From: Desulfomicrobium sp. ZS1
Lineage (GTDB): Bacteria; Desulfobacterota; Desulfovibrionia; Desulfovibrionales; Desulfomicrobiaceae
Reading direction: 5' to 3'
Length of the DNA stretch: 64,000 nt
NCBI RefSeq assembly: GCF_024204645.1
Contig: NZ_CP100351.1
Location: forward strand, 1,736,001-1,800,000
Shown: positions 24,496-33,907 of the stretch, piece after piece
Numbering within the stretch: the stretch's first letter is position 1
Layout: each line of letters begins with the position of its first letter
The notes under the pieces: model-generated
Told to the model about the DNA's origin: nothing
Database searches by the model: none
The model's input: only the letters and a program-made list of their open reading frames with translations
Position numbers and translations under genes: made by a program

Positions 24496-26835
24496 ATGAA
24501 TGCTGTCGAATTTGATCTATACACGCTCATTCCTAATTTCAAAATGGCAGGATTTTCGACAAGTTCTCATGCGATAACTGCTAATTTTGTCATTGTAATG
24601 GCAATCATATCAGCGATTGGAGCGATTTATGCTTTGAAAAGATTTATAGAATCTCGCTCAAAAATAATTTTCTATACGAATTTAGTAAATGGAATAGAAC
24701 GTGAAGATCTTGCTGCGAAACGCGAAGATATTCTTCAAAAAGCCAAAAAACATGGCAATGGAAACTTATGGCAGGAGTTTGACGAATCTCTTGTCTATTC
24801 CTCGGATGGAACAAAACTCTCAAATACATTGGATGCTGATCATTTTTTTAATGAAAGAACGTTAGCTCGCAGCCTGACGGGCAACCGCTTGCTTGCCGCA
24901 GTCCCTGCTTTCCTTACAGCTTTAGGTGTGCTTGGAACTTTTGCTGGTCTGCAACTTGGATTAGCTAGCCTGGAACTTACTTCAGAGTCCGATGTCAATG
25001 TGCTCAAAAGTGGCATTTTCAGCATGATGAGTGGCGCTTCAACTGCCTTTGTTACCTCTGTATGGGGTGTTTTATTGAGCCTTATTTTCAATTTGTACGA
25101 AAAATCACTTGAAAGAATCATCCGTAAAAATATTGCCGTCCTGCAAGACCTCATCGATTTTCTTTATCCACGCATCACAACTGAACAAACACTCATCCGC
25201 ATTTCCGATTCAAGCAACATAACTAGCAGAACCATGCAAACTCTTGCTGAGCAAATCGGTGATCGCTTACAGCAATCATTAATGCAGGCATCAGAATCAA
25301 TTCGTATCGGGATGAATGAAAATTTAAATGCTGTTCAACAGAGCATGGCTGCACTTTCAGACAATATGCGTGAAGGGCTGGAAAAAGGAATGTATGAAAT
25401 CCTTAAACCTGCCGTTGATTCAATTTCGCAAAGTGCTCAAACAAGCGGCGGCCAGATGGTCGAAACCCTTGTTTCCCAATTTTTAGGTGGAGTAGATAAG
25501 GCTGGCGCGGTGCAACAACAAGCCATGGAAAACGCAGCAGACAAAGTGCAATCAGCTGTTGAAAGCATGGGCACGCAAATGAACGTTATCATGCAAGCCC
25601 TTGAAGCTCACGGCAGAGCCGCCCAGGAATCTTCGCAGCAAGCCATCAGCAACATCACTCAAGCCATGCAAGACAGCCAGTCTGTTTTCGATGAACGCAG
25701 CAAAGCTCTAAACGATGAATTCAAACAGCAAATTTCAGCTGTATCGCAGGCCAGCTCAAATTCTGTCGAAGAAATGAAATCACTGCTGACTCAAATAATC
25801 GATAAAAATTCGGAACAGCAACTAAGTTCCGAAGCACGATTCAACCAAGTCGTTCACACCATAGAATCCATGTTGCAAACAGTCTCGGATAAATCACAAG
25901 AGATTGACGACCAGCGATTCCAGGCCATGGAACGACAGTTGTCTCAAATTTCATCGGTCATGCACGCCAACATTTCTGGATTTGAACAAGTTGTCTCCAA
26001 TATTTCCGAAGCACAGGCTCAACGAGACACCAGCCGCCAAGAGGAATTTTCAAATTCAGTGCTGGAGATGCGACAAAGTCAAGAGAGTCTTTTGGAGAAG
26101 CTCAAGGAGCTTTCATCCAGCTTTTCCATGGTCTCTGACAAAATTCACGCGCTGGCTGCTTCCCACGAACATTTAAGCAAAAATGTTCTGGGCGCTGCGG
26201 ACAACCTGAATACAGCTTCTGTCAGCCTCGGCACTCTCGGGTTGAATATAAACAACGCCGCCGGCAAAATTGAGAATGGCGCGACGCTGTTAGATAATAG
26301 CGCCAGAGAGACATCAGGTGTGATCAAGGACTCGACTTTGCTGGCCAAGGAATACTCTACCAACCTACAAAAATCCCTTGCAACCATCGATCATATCGAA
26401 AAACAAATCTCAGATACGGCAAAGACCATGGGCGCGGCCGTGAACGCCAGCCGGGAAGGTTTTGACAAGATCAAAGCCGATCTCGAGCTTTTTGCGTCCG
26501 AACTACTCAAAACCTCTGCTCAACACGCGTCTTCTCTCGACACATACCTTGAGCATATTGAAAAAAGAACTTTGAAACTTTTTCAGGAGCTGGCCAACGA
26601 ACTCCGAACACATCAAAATACAATCACGGAAGACGTGCAGGATAAGTATACTGATTTCTCAAAAGATGTTGAGCAACTCATGCAGAATTTTGGCCAGCAG
26701 ACGCAAACCCAAATCAACACGCGCCTCAACGAATGGAACGCACAGACATCGCAATACACCAAGACCATGACTGACGCGATCAAAGCCTTGGCGAACGTTG
26801 TCGGCGATATCGAAGACAAGGTAGGCAAGGCATGA
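24496..26835 (+). CDS. zorA: Zorya type I anti-phage protein ZorA (MotA-like)
   Basis: The 779-residue inner-membrane protein has hydrophobic segments near residues 27-47, 131-155 and 172-195, the MotA/ExbB-like part (LLAAVPAFLTALGVLGTFAG). A cytoplasmic tail of over 550 residues rich in Gln, Ser and heptad repeats follows and is expected to be a long helical coil. This is the ZorA layout: with ZorB it forms a proton-driven stator-like motor that senses phage infection. ATG 24496 has AAGGA upstream. It overlaps zorB by four bases. It leads the complete order zorA-zorB-zorC-zorD. Confidence 0.9.
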   Translation: MNAVEFDLYTLIPNFKMAGFSTSSHAITANFVIVMAIISAIGAIYALKRFIESRSKIIFYTNLVNGIEREDLAAKREDILQKAKKHGNGNLWQEFDESLVYSSDGTKLSNTLDADHFFNERTLARSLTGNRLLAAVPAFLTALGVLGTFAGLQLGLASLELTSESDVNVLKSGIFSMMSGASTAFVTSVWGVLLSLIFNLYEKSLERIIRKNIAVLQDLIDFLYPRITTEQTLIRISDSSNITSRTMQTLAEQIGDRLQQSLMQASESIRIGMNENLNAVQQSMAALSDNMREGLEKGMYEILKPAVDSISQSAQTSGGQMVETLVSQFLGGVDKAGAVQQQAMENAADKVQSAVESMGTQMNVIMQALEAHGRAAQESSQQAISNITQAMQDSQSVFDERSKALNDEFKQQISAVSQASSNSVEEMKSLLTQIIDKNSEQQLSSEARFNQVVHTIESMLQTVSDKSQEIDDQRFQAMERQLSQISSVMHANISGFEQVVSNISEAQAQRDTSRQEEFSNSVLEMRQSQESLLEKLKELSSSFSMVSDKIHALAASHEHLSKNVLGAADNLNTASVSLGTLGLNINNAAGKIENGATLLDNSARETSGVIKDSTLLAKEYSTNLQKSLATIDHIEKQISDTAKTMGAAVNASREGFDKIKADLELFASELLKTSAQHASSLDTYLEHIEKRTLKLFQELANELRTHQNTITEDVQDKYTDFSKDVEQLMQNFGQQTQTQINTRLNEWNAQTSQYTKTMTDAIKALANVVGDIEDKVGKA

Positions 26836-27560
26836 GCTTGGGCAAATTGCGAAAATTTCAATCAGACATTGACGAAGAGAATCCATATTGGTTGTCTTTT
26901 TCAGACATCATGTCAGGCCTGTTGATCATATTCGTTTTGGCCTCATTGGTGCTTGTTCTGGAACTTTCTCAGCGTAAGGCCTTGGTCGACGAAAAAATCT
27001 TGGAACGCACCAAGGCTGAAAAAGTCAGGCAGGAAGTTCTTGCTGAAATCAAAGAAGAACTGCGGCGCAAAGGCATCATGGTTGAAGTGAGTGACAATGA
27101 CACGGTGCTAAGAATCCCTGATGACCAGTTGGCGTTTGAATCCAACGAATACCGGGTGCCTCCACAAGATAATTACCAAGCTGCAGTCCTGGAAATAGGT
27201 CGGGTTCTTTACACCGCAATCACAAAAGAAAACAGGCTGGACCTGTTTGATACGATATTTATTGAGGGCCATACGGACAAAAGACCTTCTCCAAGAAATC
27301 TTGGCAACTGGGGGCTTTCCACATTTCGAGCGATATCAGTCTGGAATTATTGGAATGATAATTTAGGAAATGATTTGCGGCTAGATCAACTCAAAAATCA
27401 TCAAGATGCCCCCTTATTTTCAGTCAGCGGATACGGAGACACACGACCAGTTAATGAAACTCAAGAGACTGAGGAAGACTACCGCCGAAACAGACGAATC
27501 GACCTCAGATTCACGGTCATCCACCCCAAACTCGACGATATCTTGTCAATATTGGATTAG
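26832..27560 (+). CDS. zorB: Zorya type I anti-phage protein ZorB (MotB-like)
   Basis: The 242-residue protein has one N-terminal transmembrane helix (residues about 24-46) with the conserved proton-channel aspartate in LSFSDIMSGLL. The periplasmic OmpA/MotB-type peptidoglycan-binding domain shows FIEGHTDKRPS, NWGLSTFRAISVWNYW and SVSGYGDTRPV followed by RRNRRIDLRF. With five ZorA copies, two ZorB form the motor complex in characterised systems. The start overlaps the zorA stop (ATGA). Confidence 0.92.
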   Translation: MSLGKLRKFQSDIDEENPYWLSFSDIMSGLLIIFVLASLVLVLELSQRKALVDEKILERTKAEKVRQEVLAEIKEELRRKGIMVEVSDNDTVLRIPDDQLAFESNEYRVPPQDNYQAAVLEIGRVLYTAITKENRLDLFDTIFIEGHTDKRPSPRNLGNWGLSTFRAISVWNYWNDNLGNDLRLDQLKNHQDAPLFSVSGYGDTRPVNETQETEEDYRRNRRIDLRFTVIHPKLDDILSILD

Positions 27561-27562
27561 CC

Positions 27563-29062
27563 ATGACATTTGGACGATTGAAACTCAGCATGCCTGCGCT
27601 GCGCTGTATGGAATGGACAGAAAGGCACTTTTCAGAATTTTCGAAGTGTTCAGCACGTCTCTCTGATATTGCTCAAAAAGCAGGAACAACATCTGATGCA
27701 TTCAACATATCTGTCAAAAATTTTCTCAAAATCGCTAATTCTAACAACATAGAAATTCTATATAAAGAAATAATCAAACCCGTACATGTCCGAGCAATCA
27801 CTTATCTCCTTCTAAACAACAGCTCTTTCCGAAAAAAAGTTCCAATTTCACAAAAGCTTCTCCGCGCACTGGAAAAGCCTCTGGGCAGGCTGAGTAATCT
27901 TGCCCTATTGTCCTTGGTGCGTCTTTGGTTTGAATATTTTGACAGACTTGGGCCAGAAGAGATCCTAAAGCTTTTCGGGAATTTTCTTAATGACCGATTA
28001 GAGAAGAAGGCTGCAAATTCAAATTGCTCAACAGAGTTTCAAAATCTATATGAATACGGCCCTGTTATATTCAAGAAAGATGGTCCGGCGCGGCTCGTCG
28101 AGACCATTCCGCCAGGAAGCACACTGAATGATGTTTTTAACAAACCAGGTTTGCAAGGCTACGAATCAGGAAGATTTCAGACTATTTGCCGCATGTTGTA
28201 TTATATCGATACGCTTGGAAAAATACCTGTTGGCACCCACCATAGTGTGCTTGATGAAGTAATCAAACGCGACGTCTACGAAGCTTCCTACAAAGATAAT
28301 TTACTTATTGGGCATAAAATTCTGAGCATCATCATCGACCGCTCTCCGGAAGAAGATATTTCAGACTCTTGGCAGAACGTTCTTCTCTCTATCGCGGGTG
28401 ATCCTCGCGTCCCGAAATCTAGCCCGAAATACCAGAAATGGTGGGCATTTCTCACACAAAAGCAAATTTCAAAAGTCTGTGGGTGGTTATCGAAGGTAGA
28501 TCTCAAGCTTTTCTTGCAAGCGCTTGAAGAACATGGTGTATCCAGTGGCAACACAGATCTTCAGCGAATGTTTCCTTCGCGTAAGAAATTCCTCGAAGGC
28601 CTCATAAAGCAAGGTCTCGTTAAGCATTCAAGACTTTTTATCGGAAGCAACGCAGATAAGTTCTTCAAATCCATTTATGGATACAAAGAGCTTCCATCTT
28701 ATGCAAGAGTTTTAGATAGCAATAGATCAATAATTTATCTTCACGTTGGAAATTGCCATATGATTGAAGGGAGTCATTCGTTTAAACTTTGGATTTTCAC
28801 AAAACTCCCGGATGATATTAAAATATTAAATTACACAAAAAGAGAATTCTCTGTTTCTGACCTATCAACATCCATTGTTTCTGAATGCTCTAACAAATTT
28901 CCAAATAATTTTTATTATACAAGCATAGTTCACTCACCATCAAATTTTAATTGGCAGCACAAGGCGATTAGTTTTTTAAGATCAGCTGGTGAAAGCTTAG
29001 ACTTAGAAGAAATTTTTACAAACAACGAATATAGCTTATATAAAAAAATGTATGGTGCGTGA
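27563..29062 (+). CDS. zorC: Zorya type I anti-phage protein ZorC
   Basis: The 499-residue cytoplasmic protein sits between zorB and zorD, two bases after the zorB stop and directly abutting zorD. Sequence stretches such as WWAFLTQKQISKVCGWLSKVDLKLFLQAL and YASVVHSPS-like C-terminal blocks agree with the EH-signature family to which type I ZorC belongs. Position and length are the main evidence. ZorC is thought to bind DNA and help ZorD attack invading genomes. Codon use becomes strongly AT-rich toward its end. Confidence 0.85.
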   Translation: MTFGRLKLSMPALRCMEWTERHFSEFSKCSARLSDIAQKAGTTSDAFNISVKNFLKIANSNNIEILYKEIIKPVHVRAITYLLLNNSSFRKKVPISQKLLRALEKPLGRLSNLALLSLVRLWFEYFDRLGPEEILKLFGNFLNDRLEKKAANSNCSTEFQNLYEYGPVIFKKDGPARLVETIPPGSTLNDVFNKPGLQGYESGRFQTICRMLYYIDTLGKIPVGTHHSVLDEVIKRDVYEASYKDNLLIGHKILSIIIDRSPEEDISDSWQNVLLSIAGDPRVPKSSPKYQKWWAFLTQKQISKVCGWLSKVDLKLFLQALEEHGVSSGNTDLQRMFPSRKKFLEGLIKQGLVKHSRLFIGSNADKFFKSIYGYKELPSYARVLDSNRSIIYLHVGNCHMIEGSHSFKLWIFTKLPDDIKILNYTKREFSVSDLSTSIVSECSNKFPNNFYYTSIVHSPSNFNWQHKAISFLRSAGESLDLEEIFTNNEYSLYKKMYGA

Positions 29063-32044
29063 ATGAATATTTTTGAAACACTCAGTTCCATCTTAAAAAA
29101 TACAAAAGAACAGAAGTCTTTTCAAATCAATGCAGACTCATCTGGACTCAATTTTTTTGTATCAAAAGATGATTTTCAAAATCTACAAAATGCTGATGGA
29201 GATAACTATCTTCTCTACCAGTTCATCCACTTACAAATGCTCGTTGAACAAGGACAAGCCTCTTCTTTGCCCAACGGTTTTAGCATTTCCACAGAACACG
29301 CAATTCGCTTAGGCGAAGAGTTTAGAGCGCTATTTAAGCTCGACAAACAGTTCGACGGAATTTTTTCGGTTTCCATCTCAGCAGAAACATTCAACAATTC
29401 ATTTTCACTCAGGGTCATCCCAATCCGACCCGACGGCAGAGAAATTCAAAATTACAGGCTCAAAGGCGGGATGCTTCAGGTCACCGCAGAAGAATCCTAT
29501 CTCCTTGACGAACCGACTTGGTCCGCTTTCATGGCCGTCCATGAACATACAGCCCTCCCGCCCGACCAACGCACCGAACACGTGAATCTGGCTACCATTC
29601 AAATTCTGCAACATGCCAAAGAGCATGGTGTAAAAATAGATTTGGCCCATTTCAACGACTTCCCCATCGACAAGGCCAACGCTGTGCAAGTTGCTGCCGA
29701 GGTTGCAGAAGACGGCTCATTGAGACTAGCGCCCACATTCAATACCGGGCACTCTGCACAAGAAATCGCGTCAAGACTTGGGCAAATTCGCGATGCTTCG
29801 AATGTCGCGTCCCTTCGAATTGGCAAATCCATAGTCGTACTCGATGAGCAGCGGCTACGCGGCGTACGCGAAATTATCGAACACCATACTATCCCAAAAC
29901 ATCAGGTCCAGGAATTCTTCAAGTCCCCTCAAGCGTTTCTCGACGCGTCTCTCGTCGATCTCGATACCGGATTTTCTCTGCGCGTACGTGGAGCGGTTAA
30001 GTTTGTTCATATTCCCATTGGGGCTACCGACTCGAAGGGCGTGGACTGGTTCAACCTGAACAACCTCGTAGCGCCGCCAGAAGTCCTCAAAGGCATCATC
30101 AAGTCCAACGAAGATCTAGAACAATTCCGCAAATCCCTCGAAACCGCGCAAGGCCAGGGTGCTGATGTAATTTTCTTTGATGGCCGAAACATCGATATTT
30201 CCGATGCACCTGAGATTGAGCGTGTCCTGCAAGAAATTTCCAACGAAGGATTTGCCCACGCTGAGGAGATTGAGACAGTTGTTCCCAACGAGTCGGCGCC
30301 AGAGACAGAACGTGCGACCATTGAAGTTGAACAGCTAGCTGCCTGCGATGTTCTGTCCATGGCTCAAAATTCCTGGCATTCAGGGGAATTGGATCTCTCC
30401 GTTTCACCACGCACGCCGTTTTCGTATCAAGAACATGGCATCCGATGGGCTTTAGGCCTTGCAAAGGCATCGCAGCAACCCCAAGGCAATGACCGTATCC
30501 AGGGAGCGCTGCTTGCCGATGACATGGGCCTGGGCAAAACATTCATGACCCTTATGACCATCGCCCAGTACGGACAATGGCAAAAAGAAACCGGCAAAAC
30601 TATCAAACCGACTCTCATCGTCGCTCCTCTCTCCCTGATTGAAACCTGGGAGGCCGAGGTTGAAAAATCCTTCCATGTCAGTCCGTTCAGAGACCAGGTT
30701 GTTCTTTTGGGTGCCAGAGACTTAGGCAAGTTCAAAGTGGACGGGGCACAGCGGGAAACCCTGCAATCATTTGATCAAGGTGATGTGCTTGGTGAAGATG
30801 CTATACGATTTGCGTTGAAAGCGGGAAAGGATTTCGGGCTACACCGCCTGGATATGCCTGGAAGGCTGGTCCTGTGTACGTACCAGACTTTGCGCGACTA
30901 CCAATTTTCCTTTTCCCGCATTGACTGGGGTATCGTTGCTTTTGACGAGGCCCAGAACATCAAAAACCCAAACACACTCCAAACTCGGGCTGCCAAAGCG
31001 CTCAAAGCCGATTTCAAGCTGTTGGCCACAGGCACTCCTGTCGAAAACAGTCTCACAGACTTCTGGTGCCTCATGGACACAGCTCAACCCGGGCTGCTTG
31101 GCACTTGGGCTACTTTCCGAGACACGTACATCACTCCCATCAACCAGGCACCTGAGGATGAACAAGATCAAGTGCGTCTGGAGATCGGCAAAAAGCTGCG
31201 CGATGATGTCGGGCCATTCATGCTCCGCCGCCTGAAGTCTGAAGAATTGGACGGATTGCCCAAGAAACGAATTTTCACAGGTGTCATAATCGAAAACAAA
31301 GACGACTTGCAATTTGACCCCCTGCTCTCTTCAACCATGCAGGGCAACCAACTGAAATCATACGATAATATCCTAAAAGACTTTTACGTGCTCAAACAGT
31401 CAGGCCAAGCTGGCAGCAAAGCCCTAACCGCCCTGGCCCAGCTCCGAGCAATATCACTGCATCCAGCGCTCACAAGCGGCGACGGGAATCCTGTGCAAGA
31501 CCCCCATGAATCCGCAAAAATAACATGCCTGTTCAACACAATTCAGACGATAAAAAACAGGAACGAAAAGGTCATAATATTCGCAATAACCAAAAAACTT
31601 CAATCCATGCTGAAAATATGGATTAAAAAGCAATTTGGAATTGATGCAGGGATAATCAACGGAGACACAAAAGCAGTCTCTTCATCCAGCGGAGCTGAAA
31701 CGAGAAAAGGCCTCATTGAAAAATTCGAAGCCAAGGAAGGCTTTAATGTGATCATCATGTCCCCTGTCGCTGCTGGTGTCGGATTGACGGTAGTAGGGGC
31801 TAATAATGTGATTCATCTCGAAAGGCATTGGAATCCAGCAAAAGAAGCACAGGCTACAGATAGAGTTTACCGAATTGGAGCAACCCGTGATGTAAATATC
31901 TACATTCCAGCTCTCCACCATCCAGAACATACTTCATTTGACGTGCTCCTAAACAAGTTACTGATGAATAAAGTTGCAGTAAGTGACGCCGTTGTAACGC
32001 CACAAGCGGTAACTGAAATGGAAATGACGAGGATATTTGAATAG
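29063..32044 (+). CDS. zorD: Zorya type I anti-phage protein ZorD (SNF2-type helicase/nuclease)
   Basis: The 993-residue protein has about 430 N-terminal residues specific to the family, followed by an SNF2-type ATPase. The Walker A is DDMGLGKT (Lys492), the Walker B box is D628-E-A-Q631, motif III is ATGTPVENS, and the C-terminal lobe has GVGLTVVGANNVIHLERHWN followed by ATDRVYRIG. Type I ZorD proteins are effectors that degrade phage DNA. The gene abuts zorC and completes the four-gene system; no component is truncated. Confidence 0.92.
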   Translation: MNIFETLSSILKNTKEQKSFQINADSSGLNFFVSKDDFQNLQNADGDNYLLYQFIHLQMLVEQGQASSLPNGFSISTEHAIRLGEEFRALFKLDKQFDGIFSVSISAETFNNSFSLRVIPIRPDGREIQNYRLKGGMLQVTAEESYLLDEPTWSAFMAVHEHTALPPDQRTEHVNLATIQILQHAKEHGVKIDLAHFNDFPIDKANAVQVAAEVAEDGSLRLAPTFNTGHSAQEIASRLGQIRDASNVASLRIGKSIVVLDEQRLRGVREIIEHHTIPKHQVQEFFKSPQAFLDASLVDLDTGFSLRVRGAVKFVHIPIGATDSKGVDWFNLNNLVAPPEVLKGIIKSNEDLEQFRKSLETAQGQGADVIFFDGRNIDISDAPEIERVLQEISNEGFAHAEEIETVVPNESAPETERATIEVEQLAACDVLSMAQNSWHSGELDLSVSPRTPFSYQEHGIRWALGLAKASQQPQGNDRIQGALLADDMGLGKTFMTLMTIAQYGQWQKETGKTIKPTLIVAPLSLIETWEAEVEKSFHVSPFRDQVVLLGARDLGKFKVDGAQRETLQSFDQGDVLGEDAIRFALKAGKDFGLHRLDMPGRLVLCTYQTLRDYQFSFSRIDWGIVAFDEAQNIKNPNTLQTRAAKALKADFKLLATGTPVENSLTDFWCLMDTAQPGLLGTWATFRDTYITPINQAPEDEQDQVRLEIGKKLRDDVGPFMLRRLKSEELDGLPKKRIFTGVIIENKDDLQFDPLLSSTMQGNQLKSYDNILKDFYVLKQSGQAGSKALTALAQLRAISLHPALTSGDGNPVQDPHESAKITCLFNTIQTIKNRNEKVIIFAITKKLQSMLKIWIKKQFGIDAGIINGDTKAVSSSSGAETRKGLIEKFEAKEGFNVIIMSPVAAGVGLTVVGANNVIHLERHWNPAKEAQATDRVYRIGATRDVNIYIPALHHPEHTSFDVLLNKLLMNKVAVSDAVVTPQAVTEMEMTRIFE

Positions 32045-32217
32045 ATCCAGATTCGTCTGACAAACACCACTCTGGTGCATATATTTAAAACAATCGATTT
32101 TAATGTCTTACATCTTAAAATTCTTGACACTCTTGCGAAGCTGAGGCTTATCAGAATGGCTGCAACATAATGTGCAGCACATTTCAGATGCTCATGAACC
32201 AGGAGGGTTCGGAGGGG

Positions 32218-33837
32218 ATGGCTCAACTATACGGCCTAGCAGGCAAAAGTGCTTTTGCCATGGGGAATTCGCGGTACAAGGATATGCTTTCTCGCATCGC
32301 CCTACCCATGCTTTCGTCACTGCTCCTAATACCTGTGGCGTATTATCTGCTGACACATGGGTACCTTTACTGGGGTCTCGGGGTCGCTGTCTTCTATTTC
32401 GTTTCCATCAAGTCGCTTGAACAGGCAGGGCTCAAGCTCAAAAAACGCATTTCCGACGCCGATACAGGGGCCAAAGCCGAACAAGCCGTCGCCGAAGCCC
32501 TGCAGGAACTCCCTGACGATTACCACGTCTTCCATGACCTCGAATTCCCCGGTTTCAACATCGACCATGTCGTACTCGGTCCCAACGGCATTTTCCTGGT
32601 GGAGACCAAAAGCCAGAAGGGGAACATTACTCAGGAAAACGACGTCCTGCTCAGAAACGGTCGCAAATTTTTCAAGGATTTTTTGAATCAATGCTGGAGC
32701 CAGACCTACTCGCTCCGGGACCACCTGGGGGCGGAGAGACTTGGAGGGCTGTCGATCAAGCCAATCCTTTGCTTCTCGCGGGGATTTGTCGAAATTCGGG
32801 GACCCGTGAAAGGCGTTGAGGTTTTAAACATCCGTTATCTGCGGCCATTTATCCTTTCGCAACGCGGGAGTCTTCCAGCCCAGGCAAGAGATCAAATCAT
32901 CCCCCTTCTGGCCGCTGCATTGTCAGACCAGGCAGCGCAACCCAGCCCGATGGTCCCTCAGTCCCAGACCGGCGGCATTGTCTGTCCGAAATGCTTTCAT
33001 GAGCGCACACAAAACGATGATCTGCACTTTAGCGCGGGCGAATGCCCTAAATGTGGCGTCATTTACGCACGCGCTCATACGAACACGCATGAAACGCACC
33101 CTAGTGCTGAAACCGCAAGCAACAAAAAACTCCCCCCAATCGTAATCGCTTTGCTGCCATTTCTGCCAAGGCGGTTTCCGTTCACTCTGCTTGCAGCCGT
33201 TGCCATGGCAAAAGGCAAACAGACAACTCCCAATTTTTTATGGAACATCCTGGCGCTCAAATTGGCAGCATGCGCCCTGGCCGCCCTCCTCTTGATCGGT
33301 GCCTACAAAACCATGCAGGCCACCGTGACCAGCATTTTCAACCCACCGCAAACGCAAACCAAGCAGGCCCCTGAAAAGCCGATTCCAAATAAGCAGCATC
33401 CAATTCAAGCCGTAGCATTTCCTCTAACCCACGCGGTCTCCTCAGACAATTCGGCCCAGGCTATCACTTTCATCTTTGAAGAAGATCGAGGACAGAACGT
33501 CATCCTGCTTTTCTTCGACAACAAGGCCAAAACTCTCGCCCTGCGGGCCTGCGTTCGCCCCAATGAAAAATTGACCACGACGCTCCCGCGTACCGACCTG
33601 GGCTACGTCATTGTCACCGGACCTGTCTGGCAGGGCTACGAAGAACTATTCGGACCACAATCAGAATCGAAAAAAGCCCTTATAACCTTGAGTTCTCAAA
33701 CGAAAACGGGCAACGTTACGCCCATTCGAGCGACATCGAGCATGTTCGTTCAGAAGGGAGCCCAGAGCCCGCTTCCAGAAACGAGAGTTTGGGTTAAAGC
33801 GGCATTCAAGAATGCTGGCGGGTTCATGAAGATGTAG
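32218..33837 (+). CDS. Membrane NERD-domain (nuclease-related) protein with zinc ribbon
   Basis: About 539 residues. Two transmembrane helices (about 28-47 and 50-66) precede a NERD domain with PGFNIDHVVLGPNGIFLVET and following lysine, containing Asp116, Glu129 and Lys131 in the pattern of a PD-(D/E)XK-like nuclease. Then comes a zinc ribbon with two CPKC pairs (CPKCF ... CPKCG), another hydrophobic segment and a C-terminal domain I do not recognise. ATG 32218 has AGGAGGG ten bases upstream; the frame is open to 32170. It lies 170 bases after zorD and before the type III R-M operon. It may be an accessory defence nuclease. Confidence 0.75.
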   Translation: MAQLYGLAGKSAFAMGNSRYKDMLSRIALPMLSSLLLIPVAYYLLTHGYLYWGLGVAVFYFVSIKSLEQAGLKLKKRISDADTGAKAEQAVAEALQELPDDYHVFHDLEFPGFNIDHVVLGPNGIFLVETKSQKGNITQENDVLLRNGRKFFKDFLNQCWSQTYSLRDHLGAERLGGLSIKPILCFSRGFVEIRGPVKGVEVLNIRYLRPFILSQRGSLPAQARDQIIPLLAAALSDQAAQPSPMVPQSQTGGIVCPKCFHERTQNDDLHFSAGECPKCGVIYARAHTNTHETHPSAETASNKKLPPIVIALLPFLPRRFPFTLLAAVAMAKGKQTTPNFLWNILALKLAACALAALLLIGAYKTMQATVTSIFNPPQTQTKQAPEKPIPNKQHPIQAVAFPLTHAVSSDNSAQAITFIFEEDRGQNVILLFFDNKAKTLALRACVRPNEKLTTTLPRTDLGYVIVTGPVWQGYEELFGPQSESKKALITLSSQTKTGNVTPIRATSSMFVQKGAQSPLPETRVWVKAAFKNAGGFMKM

Positions 33838-33907
33838 TATCATGTTGAAACTTATGAATTATTCCTTCTCTCATCGCGTCAATGCAAGATACGAAGCGTA
33901 CTTATAA

